Assembly: GCA_946122785.1 (NCBI GenBank)
Contig: CAMGYJ010000002.1
Coordinates: forward strand, 69,093,703 to 69,157,702
Source: Linum tenue
Lineage: Eukaryota; Streptophyta; Magnoliopsida; Malpighiales; Linaceae
Reading direction: 5' to 3'
Length of the DNA: 64,000 nt
In this document: positions 51,571-62,039 of the stretch, in pieces
Numbering within the stretch: position 1 is the stretch's first letter
Layout: the number at the start of each line of letters is the position of its first letter
Program-made: the position numbers and the translations under genes
Notes under the pieces: model-generated
The model's database searches: none
What the model saw: the letters and a program-made list of their open reading frames with translations, nothing else
What the model was told of the DNA's origin: nothing

Positions 51571-52195
51571 ATATAAGCCATGGTTGTCAAACCGGTCTCA
51601 TGCCGGCCGGTTCAACCGGGTACAGCCGGTACCGGTCATCAAACCGGCTGGAAAGAGGCCGGTATTTAACTGTGGTCAAATCCGGTCAATGACGGTCAGA
51701 CCCGGTCAATTCCAGAAATTCCGGTCGGTTAGACCAGAAACCGGAATTCAATGTTACACATATTTTATCCAAAAATAAACACCCTCCTTAGGATTTGAAC
51801 CAAGTACCTCATGTTCATTTTAGACTCTCTTATACACCAGTAGGCTACAAGCAACTTTGTTGTATATATTAACCTTGTATATTATATATCTAACACTAAA
51901 TTTTACACAAATCATTATAAACATTAATAAAATTCATTTTATATACTTTTATTTTTAAGCATCTAATTGTTTAGTATTAGTTACCAATTCTTAGCTATAA
52001 ATTATTTTGTGTGAAATAATTTTTCTAATTGCTTTTTGATGACTAATTTATTTGGAATTGAGGATTTCCATTTGTCTCATATATTTTATTAAAATCGGCA
52101 CAACCGGCGTGAATACTGGTTGTACCACGGTCGGACCATTCCACTTTCAAAACCGGCACACCGGCATAAACCGATTTGACAACCTTGATATAAGC
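51571..52195. mobile_element. hAT MITE with exact 8-bp target duplication (CCGG-rich ends)
   Basis: The element (51579-52187) starts CATGGTTGTCAAACCGG and ends, in reverse complement, CAAGGTTGTCAAATCGG. ATATAAGC flanks it exactly (51571-51578 and 52188-52195). CCGGT/ACCGG motifs crowd both ends, probably transposase-binding sites. Inside, the minus strand near 51800 carries a consensus pol III box B, GGTTCAAATCC, and TAGCCTACTGG upstream of it, a hint of an absorbed tRNA-like segment. Confidence 0.92.
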
Positions 52196-52679
52196 TAAAT
52201 CAATAATCTATTGTTTACCGTATATTATGAAAGAGAGCTTGGTGCTAGGTTGAACAACACTGTTTTGTTCTCTACCATTCACTTGTTGCATGGACAGGTG
52301 ACTTCGGATCAATAGTCTGATAGCGTCGAGCATAGTTTGAATCTTCATTTCATCATCAGCATCATCTTCTTTGCTACGTCCCTCAAGTTAAGCCTACATA
52401 TTTTGTATGTTCAGCTTGGATCACAAGTATTTTTTTTTTCAATAGATCACTCTTTATAAAAGGAAATCGTTCAGATACATTGTAGCAAGAGGGTTCAAAA
52501 ATCCCTCGAACAAAACCAAGAACAGAAGTCGAACCTCGAAAACAATTGAAGCGACATACTTAGAGCTTTACGACCCACACAATGAGTCGCTCTGTTTCGA
52601 ACTCTACCCAAGAACACAACCTGAGACACATCAACGACTTCAAGAAGATGGAAGATTTCTTGCAGGAGCACACCAATCT

Positions 52680-53760
52680 TTGCTCAGCCCATTTGTAAAT
52701 AAGCCCACAATTTGATTCTTTGTATTAAGGTGGTTGAGTGAAATTATCTAGGACTGAAGATATTGACGAAATGCATGACAGTCGATTTCAATTGCTTTGA
52801 ATTTTCATCAAACACTAGATTTTCAACAATATATATATATATATAGTTGATTGATTGTTGCACAAGAGCTCCGCATGTTGCAAATGTTCAATATTAAGTT
52901 CCTGTAGATGTCTCTTAGCCCGAACTACTTCACACATATGTTGAGCAAGGGCCCTGTACTTTACTTCCTAGGAGGAATAAGACATTGTTCCTTGCTTCTT
53001 AGATTTGTAAACGATGAGAAACTTTCCTAACAAAATGTAATAGGCAGTAGTGATGGCAATTAAACTCGCGATAGTGGGTACCCGACAGTCCCCCGATCCT
53101 ATCAATGCAAGGAATTTCCACACTGACTGGGTATGAGGTGGACATGAGTAAAACCCTTAAAGAAATTTATTGGGATGGAGCGGATGTGGTATTAAGTCCT
53201 CGTCCCATACTCATATTCATACTCACCCCACGAAGAATATCTCTACACTAAGTATATCATACTCCAAGTGATATGGTAGTTTGAGAAATGCAATGGCAGG
53301 AAGATCATCACCCGCAAGGATGATATTGTGTGTTTAATTAAAGCTCAAGATAGTAGAGGTAAGGTTGGAAAACCATTGTCGAGATGCATGTTTCGGTCCA
53401 TAAAGTGACTTATTTCCTGGTTGAGAGAAACTAGGAGGAAGATCCATATAAAATTATTCATGGAGATCCCCATTGAGGAAGACAATGCCCACATCAAATC
53501 GAAACAAATTGTCATAGTTACTGCCACAACAAGAAGTTTTTTAACCGAGTTTAATTTTGCAACAAGAGAATAAGTATCAAAGAAGTCAATACCATGCATT
53601 TGGATGAAACCCTTAGCCACAAACCTCTCTTTATGCCCTTCAATACATCCATCTAGATTAAGTTTTATCTTGAACATCCATTTGTTCCCAATGGTATGTT
53701 TGTGGGTTGGTTTAAGGACTAGTTTCATAGTTTCTTTCCAACACTCTTCCTCTATAACAT
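52680..53760 (-). pseudogene. Decayed copia-type pol fragment
   Basis: On the minus strand 53728-53345 encodes a damaged reverse-transcriptase start: GNKWMFKIKLNLDG, then RFVAKGFIQMHGIDFFDTYS and VKKLLVVAVT, as in copia RT. Further along (about 52985-52850) AQHMCEVVRAKRHLQELNIE may derive from the RNase H region. A hAT-like start, TGATGGCAATTAAACTCG at 53050, followed by GGTACCCGAC suggests a MITE has inserted in it. Stops, gaps and missing LTRs mark it as dead and much older than the copia element at 55240. Confidence 0.6.
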
Positions 53761-55239
53761 CTTCATAAGAGCTAGGCTAAATTGCTCATTCAAGAGCTAG
53801 CACATACTTTTTTGTCACCCGGTGACAAATTTTCATAAGAAAAACATGCAACCCTAAGGTACAAATTGTTCCACAAAGACTCCTGAGAAGCCTAGATAAA
53901 AATGGTACGAATCATTCAGAAAATGCAAGTGAGATGTGATTAGACAATGCTCTTTGTTTTGAAGGCCACCGAGACATCCCAACATCCATTGCCTGCAAAA
54001 GCATACTAGAAAATCCCTTTAATACTAATATCGAACAAGAGTGGGGATAGGTTATCAAATAAAAAAAACAAGAGTGGGGATAGGGAACCCCAAGAGAATG
54101 ACATGTAATGACGGCAGACACCAACCATTAGGGTTGTTCAAACAGATAGAAAAATTATGGTATCCATTTTGGCTAATAACATTTGGTTAAATTGGTTTTG
54201 TTTGGTTAATTTTCTAAGTTATTCAATTTAAGTGGTTTGGTGTGGTTCAAGACACACCAATTAACCAGTTATGTATGTGTGTATATATATAAAATAGAAT
54301 ATATATCTATATCTTGCTTGATAAAAATTGTTTGAATCTCCCTCCCATACAAATTTGTATGGTAGAACACTTGATACATGAGCTTGTTTCACTTTTAACT
54401 CCCACTAACTTAATTACCATGGTTGATCCTCCCCAACTCCAAGCTCCACTTAGCCCATAAAGAAAAACTAAATGAGTTTCTAATGGGGGAGTCGAGAGAA
54501 TTGGCTCACACAAAGTTGCAAATATACACGCACAACTTCAGAATTCTCGCCAAACCAATCCTACTTCAATTTCTATATGAAATTCGAAACCTAAATTTAA
54601 GAGGGAGACAAAAGTTCGTTTTCGTCTTCGTCTTCCTCACTCGCCGTCCTTTATGAATCATCTCTAGACTCCTGGTAAATTTCCCGTCCCTTCCTAATTG
54701 TTGTTTCTTTCTGATTCATTGTTCTGCTTTCAACCAATGGCTTGGTTGACGATGATAAATGATTTAACTTTTGACCTCGTATGCAATGGGCATATGTATA
54801 TGATGCTCTTGGTGGCAATTTCATCATTGCTTATGTTTTGATTGTGTGTGGGCATATTGTTATCCTATTTTGATTCATGCGTAGTTGAGGCTCCTAGTAT
54901 TTTCTTAGTTGGTACATTAGCTTTTTCTTGTTACGGTAAGGACTAAGGAGTACATGCAATAGTTTATGATTAGTTAGTTTAAGTTTATTTTTCTTAGTTT
55001 TTGTTGGTTGGTGCATTGACAAGAGAATCATTTCCATGTAAAATTATGTTATATTGATCAAATCAATTAATCAACTCATTAAACTTTGATTTGGTTAATT
55101 TGATTGTTTTTTAAGTAATGTTGTCCCATGATCAATAGGATTTATTTTTAAATGATTTGGTTATGGTATTCGTAAGCGTAACCATTTACACACCCCTAGA
55201 CAACCATACTCGAAAAGTTTTTATATGCCATGTAATAGA
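53761..55239. other. Intergenic DNA before the copia element
   Basis: AT-rich and without a recognisable gene. A 15-16 bp phrase AACAAGAGTGGGGATAGG occurs twice near 54031 and 54066. Short open frames on both strands have no family features. Confidence 0.4.
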
Positions 55240-55244
55240 TCCAC

Positions 55245-55541
55245 TGACAGAGAAGAAATGCAGAAGTGTAGCAATCCTCACTGGTTGCGGATTGTGATGG
55301 AAGAAGACGGCGTCGTTGCAGAAGAAAGGAGAAGAATCAGTGCAGGAGAATTAAAGAGAACGGCAGCATTTTAGCCTAGTTCAGTTAGCCGTTAATTTAC
55401 TGTTTATTTAAATTGAAAACCAATCATGTAAAGACACGTTTCACTTTTCTGTTAATTACAAAGTAGCTATAAAAGCTACAGAGAGCTCAGAATACCACTG
55501 AGCTTTTCCTCCAAATTCCTTTCTTCTTTACAATTTCTACA
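55245..55541 (+). repeat. 5' LTR of the copia element
   Basis: 297 bp, TG...CA ends. A TATA box, TATAAAAG, lies at 55468-55475, with CAGAGAGCTCAG downstream as a likely transcription start area. It differs from the 3' LTR at three sites near 55361, 55367 and 55451. Confidence 0.97.
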
Positions 55542-55553
55542 TGGTATCAGAGC
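55542..55553 (+). other. Primer binding site of the copia element
   Basis: TGGTATCAGAGC directly follows the 5' LTR. It is complementary to the 3' part of plant initiator tRNA-Met, the standard copia minus-strand primer. Confidence 0.95.
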
Positions 55554-55589
55554 GACCCAGACCCTAGGGTTTGAGTCTGCGCAGCAGCA

Positions 55590-57011
55590 ATGTCGGGTGA
55601 GCAGTCGACTCCGCCGCCTGGCAGTCAAGGAAGAGGCAACAACAACAGTGGTGCTTCTGCTATCAGTGGAGTTCAATTTGGCTCCTTTGGTCAACAGCAA
55701 CAGCAGCAAACAGAGGTCATCACGTTTGGTAACCCATTCTATCTCAATCCAAACGAAAATATGGCTCAATCTCTGGTTGCCGAGTTGTTTGATGGTACAA
55801 ACTACACAATGTGGAGTAGATCTATGCAAGTGGTACTTAAAACGAAGAACAAAATGGGTTTTCTAGATGGGTCAGTTGCAATGCCTTCTAGGGATTCAGA
55901 TATGTTTGGCATTTGGGATGCTTGTAATACTGTAGTCTTATGCTGGATCCAAAACTCCATGACCAAAGAACTGCGAAGGGCAGTGTTGAATCACAGTAAT
56001 TGTAAGGCACTTTGGGAAGAACTGAAGAGGCGTTTTGGACAACCAAATGCCATGAGAATTTCTAACCTGGAGGATGATATCTTGGCTTGTAAACAGGGAA
56101 CTAAGTCAATTAATCAGTATTACACTAAGATAAAGGGATTATGGGATGAGTATGTCGAATTTTGTCCTGTGGTTCCATGTGCTTGTGCTCCAGGTTCGAC
56201 CATTCCATGTGCTGCAGTAGCTGCTTTTGTCCAAAAGCAGGAGACAGATTATTTGATTCGCTTTCTGAGAGGAATCAATCCAGAATTTGAAGTCATCAAA
56301 ACCCAGCTGTTGATGCAAAAACCTCTACCCAGTGTTTCTGAAGCGGTTGATGACCTGCTCCAGCATGAACAGAAATTGAAGGCAGATGCAGTGACTGAAA
56401 GTGGAAAGAAGAACCAGTCATTGGCTCTAGCTGCAGGAAGTCAGCAACAACAGAGGGGTTCTGCAGAAACAAGTCAGGGCAAGAAGTATTGTCGTTATTG
56501 CAAACGAACAAATCACAACATTGATGAGTGCTGGTGGTTGAAGAAGAAGCAGGGAGAACAACAGAAAGATGGGCATTCAAATTCCAGTTCGAGCTCCAGT
56601 TCTAGTACTCCAAGATTTGCTGGTTCTGTTGCTCAGGGTACTGGAAGTGCAGCTGGTGATCATCATCCTGAAGGTAATACAACTACTGAAGGTATGAGCC
56701 AAACTCCATTTACTTTCACTGTAGAAGAAATGGCTTGTCTCAGGACCCTGCTGCAAATTGGTACTAATGCATACCCATCATCTCCTACTTCCCCATCCAT
56801 CAACCACCAAGCCTTTACAGCCACACAACACCCTACACCATTCCCTAACTTCTCAGGTAAACATGCCACCTTTTCTTCTCACCTAGATCAAACATGTGAT
56901 TACAACCTGTGGATAATAGACATAGGGGCCTCAGATCACATAGCCTGTTCCATTACCATGTTTACTTCTTATAGAGAAGTTATTTACCTAACAATACCAG
57001 AGTCATTGTAA
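55590..57011 (+). CDS. Copia gag and protease frame
   Basis: A 473-codon frame. Residues ~50-230 hold the copia gag fold (LVAELFDGTNYTMWSRSMQV, then LWEELKRRFGQPNAMRI). A CCHC zinc knuckle, CRYCKRTNHNIDEC, follows near residue 297. The aspartic protease start reads IDIGASDHI, where the residue after the catalytic Asp, normally Ser or Thr, is Ile; this may disable the enzyme. The frame leaves the polyprotein register near 56980 and stops at 57011, while integrase-side sequence carries on in another frame. Confidence 0.9.
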   Translation: MSGEQSTPPPGSQGRGNNNSGASAISGVQFGSFGQQQQQQTEVITFGNPFYLNPNENMAQSLVAELFDGTNYTMWSRSMQVVLKTKNKMGFLDGSVAMPSRDSDMFGIWDACNTVVLCWIQNSMTKELRRAVLNHSNCKALWEELKRRFGQPNAMRISNLEDDILACKQGTKSINQYYTKIKGLWDEYVEFCPVVPCACAPGSTIPCAAVAAFVQKQETDYLIRFLRGINPEFEVIKTQLLMQKPLPSVSEAVDDLLQHEQKLKADAVTESGKKNQSLALAAGSQQQQRGSAETSQGKKYCRYCKRTNHNIDECWWLKKKQGEQQKDGHSNSSSSSSSSTPRFAGSVAQGTGSAAGDHHPEGNTTTEGMSQTPFTFTVEEMACLRTLLQIGTNAYPSSPTSPSINHQAFTATQHPTPFPNFSGKHATFSSHLDQTCDYNLWIIDIGASDHIACSITMFTSYREVIYLTIPESL

Positions 57012-58441
57012 CTTGTATAGGCACAGTCAAACTACCTACTGGCCTATCACTTTATGATGTTCTCTTAGTCCCTACCTTTTCCTTCAATCTTATCTCAGTT
57101 AGTAAACTGACCAATGACCACCCCATTTCTTTACTATTTCAATCTTATCACTGTGAACTCCAGGACCTTCTAAGCCAGAGGAAGATTGGTTTGGCAAGAG
57201 AATGTAGAGGCCTCTACCAGCTGGTTCTTCCTCAAAGTCCTATCCCTTTCTCTTCACCAACTTCTCACCAAGCTGCCTCAACCTTCAACTACCAATCACA
57301 AGACCTACACCTATGGCATTGGCGATTAGGACACCCTAGTCATGATAGATTGTCTTTGCTTTCCAAAATCATCCCTGATGTAACTAAACAGAAACCATTA
57401 CACTGTGATGTCTGCCATTTATCCAAACAACACAAACTACCTTTTCCTATTAGTACCAATGTAGCACCTGAGATGTTTCATTTGCTGCATATGGATATTT
57501 GGGGACCTTTATCAGTTGTTTCCTATGATGGTTATCAGTACTTTCTTACAATAGTGAATGATTATTCTCGTTGTGTTTGGATATATCCGATGAGGCACAA
57601 GAGTGAAGTAAGGGGCTTGATTCAAGGTTTTTGCAATTTGGTTAAGAACCAATTTGGTACCACAGTTAAATCTATTCAGAGTGATCAGGGTAAAGAGTTT
57701 CAAATGTGTGATTACTTCTCACAAGAAGGAATAGAACATCAGGTTTCTTGTGTGGAAACCCCTGAACAGAATGGGAGGGTAGAGAGAAAGCACCAACACA
57801 TTCTTAATGTGGCCAGGGCTTTGAAATTTCAATCTGGTTTACCCTTACAGTATTGGAGTGAATGTGTTTTACATGCTGTCTACTTAATCAATCACACACC
57901 AACTCCAGTTCTGCAAAACAAATCACCAATTGAAGTTCTTTTTCAAAAACCTGCTTCTTTGGCTCACTTAAGAGTGTTTGGCAGTCTGTGTTATGCTTCC
58001 ACCCTTGCTCATGGGAGAACCAAATTTGCTCCCAGGGCCAAAAAATGTGTCTTCTTGGGGTTTCCAGCAGGTGTTAAGGGTTACAAGGTTATGGATATCC
58101 ATACCAAACAAGTTTTCCTGTCTAGGGATGTAATTTTCTATGAGAAAATACTCCCTTTCCACTGTCCTGATGTCAATACCACTTCAGATGCTTCTACTTC
58201 TGTTCCAACACCTCCACAGGTGGTATCATCACCTGCTCCTGGTCTACATATCCCCACTCCTCAGTTTCATCCATCCATGGATGAAAGGGGGAACCTGAGT
58301 CTGAGTCTGAATGTCACACTAATGACCAGTCCCATACAAGTATCCCAACAGGTTCTCAGAATCAGCATGAGCAATATGACTACTTTGATTCAGATGACCA
58401 GGAGTTGTTGCAGCAAGCTGATGTTGACTGTGAGAACTTAG
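56978..58441 (+). CDS. Copia integrase frame (shifted)
   Basis: This frame picks up the polyprotein just before 56990 and stays open to 58441. It holds the integrase zinc-binding region (HWRLGHPSH to CDVCHLSKQHKLPF, the HHCC pattern). The catalytic core acids follow: Asp in HMDIWGPL, Asp in SDQGKEF and Glu in ETPEQNGRVERKH. A C-terminal GKGY-like segment (VFLGFPAGVKGYKV) comes after. After a G5 run at 58287-58291 the true register moves to the next frame, so the final 50 codons here are out of register. An internal ATG at 57191 begins the longest ATG-started part. Confidence 0.88.
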   Translation, partial: SYLPNNTRVIVTCIGTVKLPTGLSLYDVLLVPTFSFNLISVSKLTNDHPISLLFQSYHCELQDLLSQRKIGLARECRGLYQLVLPQSPIPFSSPTSHQAASTFNYQSQDLHLWHWRLGHPSHDRLSLLSKIIPDVTKQKPLHCDVCHLSKQHKLPFPISTNVAPEMFHLLHMDIWGPLSVVSYDGYQYFLTIVNDYSRCVWIYPMRHKSEVRGLIQGFCNLVKNQFGTTVKSIQSDQGKEFQMCDYFSQEGIEHQVSCVETPEQNGRVERKHQHILNVARALKFQSGLPLQYWSECVLHAVYLINHTPTPVLQNKSPIEVLFQKPASLAHLRVFGSLCYASTLAHGRTKFAPRAKKCVFLGFPAGVKGYKVMDIHTKQVFLSRDVIFYEKILPFHCPDVNTTSDASTSVPTPPQVVSSPAPGLHIPTPQFHPSMDERGNLSLSLNVTLMTSPIQVSQQVLRISMSNMTTLIQMTRSCCSKLMLTVRT

Positions 58442-60177
58442 GAGATCAAGTGGTAGAGGATAGACCTCGAAGAAAAATCACACTACCAAGTAAGTACAAG
58501 GACTATGAACTAGATTCAAGCATTTCCTTTGGTCACTGTGGGAAATCAAACTCTTGCAGTAGACATCCTTTATGTCTGAATGTGAATAGCTTGGGTCATG
58601 ATGATAGATCTTTTACACTGAACATCATGAACCTAGTAGAACCTAGTTCATATTATGAAGCAATCAAGTCTGATGCATGGAATAGGGCTGTGAACTCAGA
58701 GTTACATGCCTTGGAGGAAAACCAGACATGGGATGTTGTCCCATTACCTCAAAATGTCAAAGAAATAGGAAACAAATGGGTCTTTAAGTACAAATTCAAG
58801 CCTGATGGATCCCTAGAAAGAGAAAAGGCCAGGTTGGTGGCCAAGGGCTACACTCAGGTCTATGGGATAGACTTCTTGGACACATACTCCCCAACAGCTA
58901 AGATAAACACAGTAAAAACCTTCCTAGCAGTTGCAAGCTTGAGAAACTGGACTTTGGAACAAATGGATGTATCTAATGCATTCTTACATGGAGATCTGGA
59001 TGAGGTAGTTTATATGAAGATACCACTTAGACTGAAAGTTAATTCAACAGGAAACCAGAAGATGACTTGCAGGTTGAAGAAGTCATTATATGGGCTGAAA
59101 CAGGCATCCAGACAATGGTTTGCAAAGCTTACCAGTTTTCTGTTGAAATTGGGTTTCTCTCAGTCAGTGTCTGATTATTCTCTTTTCACTAAGTGGACAC
59201 ATGGAAGGATAACTGTGATATTGGTGTATGTTGATGACATCTTAGTTGGGGGTGATGCACAGAAAGACATAGACCAAGTGAAGACAGCACTGAGCAAAGA
59301 ATTTAAGTTGAAACTCTTAGGACCATTGAAGTATTTTCTTGGCCTAGAAGTTAACAGGGATCAGAAGGGCTTGAATGTGTGTCAAAGAAAGTACTGTGTG
59401 GACTTATTGAAGGACACAGGTTATTTGGAAGCAAAGGGGTGTAAAACCCCAATTGATGCAAAAGTGAAGTTGAGTTCTAAGGGAACTCCACTGAAGGATG
59501 GTGAAGCATATAGAAGGTTAGTTGGCAGGTTACATTATCTCACAATCACAAGGCCAGACATAGTATTTGCAGTGCAACAGCTCTGTCAATACCAAAGGAA
59601 CCCTTGTGAGGAGCATATGCAAGCTGCTTATCGAGTGCTAAGGTACTTGAAATCTTCACCAGACCAGGGAATACATTTCAACAACACAGCAGAGGAAAGG
59701 GTAATTGGATTCAGTGATTCAGACTGGGCAAGCTGCCCAGACACCAGGCGTTCCATTACAGGGTACTGTACCTTCCTTGGCTCCTCCCTCCTTACTTGGA
59801 AAACGAAGAAGCAAACAACAGTTTCAAGATCTTCATCTGAAGCTGAATACAGAGCCTTGGCACACCTGGTTTGTGAAATTGAGTGGTTAAAGAGGTTGCT
59901 TTCTGAGTTGACAGTGCAGGTACCACTTCCTATCCTTGTATATTGTGATAACAGGTCTGCTATTCACATAGCAGAAAACCCTGTTTTCCATGAAAGGACC
60001 AAACACATCGAGATAGACATTCATGTTACAAGGGATAGGATTAAAGCTGGTTTGATAAAATTGCAGCATGTGGGAACAGCAGAACAGTTAGCTGATATAT
60101 TTACAAAAGGCTTGGATCGATTCAGAATGAGAGAAATCATGAGCAAGTTGGGGATCACAGGTGCACCACCAACTTGA
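58291..60177 (+). CDS. Copia reverse transcriptase and RNase H frame
   Basis: Open from 58291 (first ATG 58405) to TGA at 60177. The reverse transcriptase shows NKWVFKYKFKPDGSLEREKA, QMDVSNAFLHGDLDEVVYM and the catalytic YVDDILVGG. RNase H follows with GFSDSDWASCPDTRRS, SSSEAEYRAL and YCDNRSAIHIAENPVFHERT, with the acidic residues present. The stop codon overlaps the polypurine tract, as usual. No internal stop or lost catalytic residue is seen, so this part looks recently functional. Confidence 0.93.
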   Translation, partial: EPESESECHTNDQSHTSIPTGSQNQHEQYDYFDSDDQELLQQADVDCENLGDQVVEDRPRRKITLPSKYKDYELDSSISFGHCGKSNSCSRHPLCLNVNSLGHDDRSFTLNIMNLVEPSSYYEAIKSDAWNRAVNSELHALEENQTWDVVPLPQNVKEIGNKWVFKYKFKPDGSLEREKARLVAKGYTQVYGIDFLDTYSPTAKINTVKTFLAVASLRNWTLEQMDVSNAFLHGDLDEVVYMKIPLRLKVNSTGNQKMTCRLKKSLYGLKQASRQWFAKLTSFLLKLGFSQSVSDYSLFTKWTHGRITVILVYVDDILVGGDAQKDIDQVKTALSKEFKLKLLGPLKYFLGLEVNRDQKGLNVCQRKYCVDLLKDTGYLEAKGCKTPIDAKVKLSSKGTPLKDGEAYRRLVGRLHYLTITRPDIVFAVQQLCQYQRNPCEEHMQAAYRVLRYLKSSPDQGIHFNNTAEERVIGFSDSDWASCPDTRRSITGYCTFLGSSLLTWKTKKQTTVSRSSSEAEYRALAHLVCEIEWLKRLLSELTVQVPLPILVYCDNRSAIHIAENPVFHERTKHIEIDIHVTRDRIKAGLIKLQHVGTAEQLADIFTKGLDRFRMREIMSKLGITGAPPT

Positions 60178-60184
60178 AGGGGGG
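60176..60184 (+). other. Polypurine tract of the copia element
   Basis: GAAGGGGGG lies immediately before the 3' LTR, the plus-strand priming site. Confidence 0.93.
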
Positions 60185-60481
60185 TGACAGAGAAGAAATG
60201 CAGAAGTGTAGCAATCCTCACTGGTTGCGGATTGTGATGGAAGAAGACGGCGTCGTTGCAGAAGAAAGGAGAAGAATCAGTGCAGGAGAATTAAAGAGAA
60301 CAGCAGCGTTTTAGCCTAGTTCAGTTAGCCGTTAATTTACTGTTTATTTAAATTGAAAACCAATCATGTAAAGACACGTTTCACTTTTCTATTAATTACA
60401 AAGTAGCTATAAAAGCTACAGAGAGCTCAGAATACCACTGAGCTTTTCCTCCAAATTCCTTTCTTCTTTACAATTTCTACA
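60185..60481 (+). repeat. 3' LTR of the copia element
   Basis: 297 bp, matching the 5' LTR except for three transitions. The host sequence TCCACTAAC resumes after TCTACA, giving the TCCAC target duplication. Confidence 0.97.
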
Positions 60482-60486
60482 TCCAC

Positions 60487-62039
60487 TAACAAAATTTATC
60501 GACTCAAGATGACTAAAAGAAGAAGTTTGTAGACTATACTGGCCTTTTCTTTGCAAAAACATACTAAATAAAGAAGTTGACGTTACTACTAATTAAATAA
60601 TTAAACAGCTCCTAATCTAATCTGAGAATCTAGGGAGGAATACCAAATGGGGATACGAGAGATCGACACAATTCATGCTCCCAAAATTTCCAAATTGAAT
60701 AATCCACAAAAAAATTAGATCCATTAATCCCTTCTTCTTCCTTTTCTTGGCCATATAATCCCCTCTTCTTTTCCCGTCTGCTTTCTGCAACTTTTCATTA
60801 ATTTTCCTTTTAATAATAATAATCGTTTTCTTGGCAGCATCGACGGAGCCGAGGAAGAGAAAAGCCATTTTTCCGTCCATTACCAGGAAGCCTGGCTTCT
60901 CCGGCTTTCTCTTCCTCGCCGCTTCCCCTTCTTCTTCTTCTTCCTCTTCCTCCTCCGTCGTTGTTCTTCTCCTTCCTTTCCCCCAAACCCTAAATTGATT
61001 ACATCATTTAAACTAATCAATAACGTCAATTGATCTTCCTTTCTCATATATAATCCCTTCTCTCTGGCATTTTCTTCTTCTCCGTTGAAAAAAAAAGAGA
61101 GAACGGGGAAAAGGAAGTGATTCATATTTAATACCATTTCCATAGCGTCCGGCGCCTCCATTGCCCTGTCCCCACCCAATCTCTCGCTGCCTCGCGTCGT
61201 GTGACTGGGTAGGGGGAAAAAGCGACAAAGTCCGTAAAAAGCACCCAAAGCCCTCGTCGCCTCCTCCTAAAAAGTGCTCCTTCTCTTCTCCTCCATCTGT
61301 CTCCAATTCCTCTGCTCCTCGAGACTCTCCTTGCAATTGGGTTTACCTCTCTGCCGGCTATAGGTGAGTTTGTCTCTTGATTCCTCCGGAGAGCAATTTA
61401 TGGTTGAAAAACTTTCCACTCCTTTTTCCCGTCTGATTTTAATCTTCACTCAATTTGTTCTCTAATCGTCTTCGATCAGGCTTGATCGCCATTTCGTATG
61501 TTGATCGTTCTGCAATTTTTGCTTTTGTTTTGATCTCTACTTCTCCCGACGTTTAAGTTTGGTTGTTTTACCTTGATATGCCATCAGTTTTATGTAACTG
61601 ACGAAAAGTTTGGTGGGAAGGAAAGTAACGGAAAAAAACGTACTTTTAAGCTTCGATTACTTGCGCTCTGTCAAAGCTTTAGGTTGGTGTTACCTAGTCA
61701 GCTATTGCAGTTTGAGGGCTGATTTAAGAAAAGCTAAGCTGTCATTCTTGATCCGAATGTTTTCAGGGCTCTGCCTGGTTTCTCTTGTTTTTAGGCTTGT
61801 AGTAGAGTTGCACAAGTGCTTATTTAGTTGGCAGGTGCACGGAGAGGGTTTTTGTTACCAGTTATAGCATAAGTGGTAGCGAAAGTTCGTTCCTTTGGTG
61901 TTTTCTTTTTAGCAGCAGCAGCTTATGTGATCGGTCCGTCCTCTTGAAGCTGAATTGTTTTAGTTTTACGCTGCAACTGCTTGGGTGAGCTTCCATCCTG
62001 GGTTCATGCTGCCCTGTTGTGTTTTGGATTCAGGCAAAA
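60487..62039 (+). promoter_or_regulatory. Upstream region and leader intron of the DENN gene
   Basis: 60880-61330 is rich in CTT/TCC runs, typical of plant promoters and 5' leaders. A leader exon probably ends at GCTATAG|GTGAGT (donor at 61364), and the acceptor GGATTCAG at 62033 lies six bases before the ATG. That implies a 670-bp leader intron, a position that often raises expression in plants. The transcription start is not determined. Confidence 0.5.

Larger units (their letters stand above)
55240..60486 (+). mobile_element. Young Ty1/copia LTR retrotransposon, near complete
   Basis: The two 297-bp LTRs (55245-55541 and 60185-60481) start TGACAG and end TCTACA. An exact 5-bp target duplication TCCAC flanks the element (55240-55244, 60482-60486). 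A primer site and polypurine tract lie just inside the LTRs. The domain order gag, protease, integrase, reverse transcriptase, RNase H is the copia order. The LTRs differ at only three positions, all transitions, so insertion is recent. Two frameshifts break the single polyprotein frame, so this copy is probably not autonomous. Confidence 0.97.

Noticed and set aside
61013..61449. Minus-strand frames of 60-122 codons upstream of the DENN gene
   Set aside because: They are Lys/Glu/Arg runs produced by the CTT/TCC-rich promoter and leader read in reverse.
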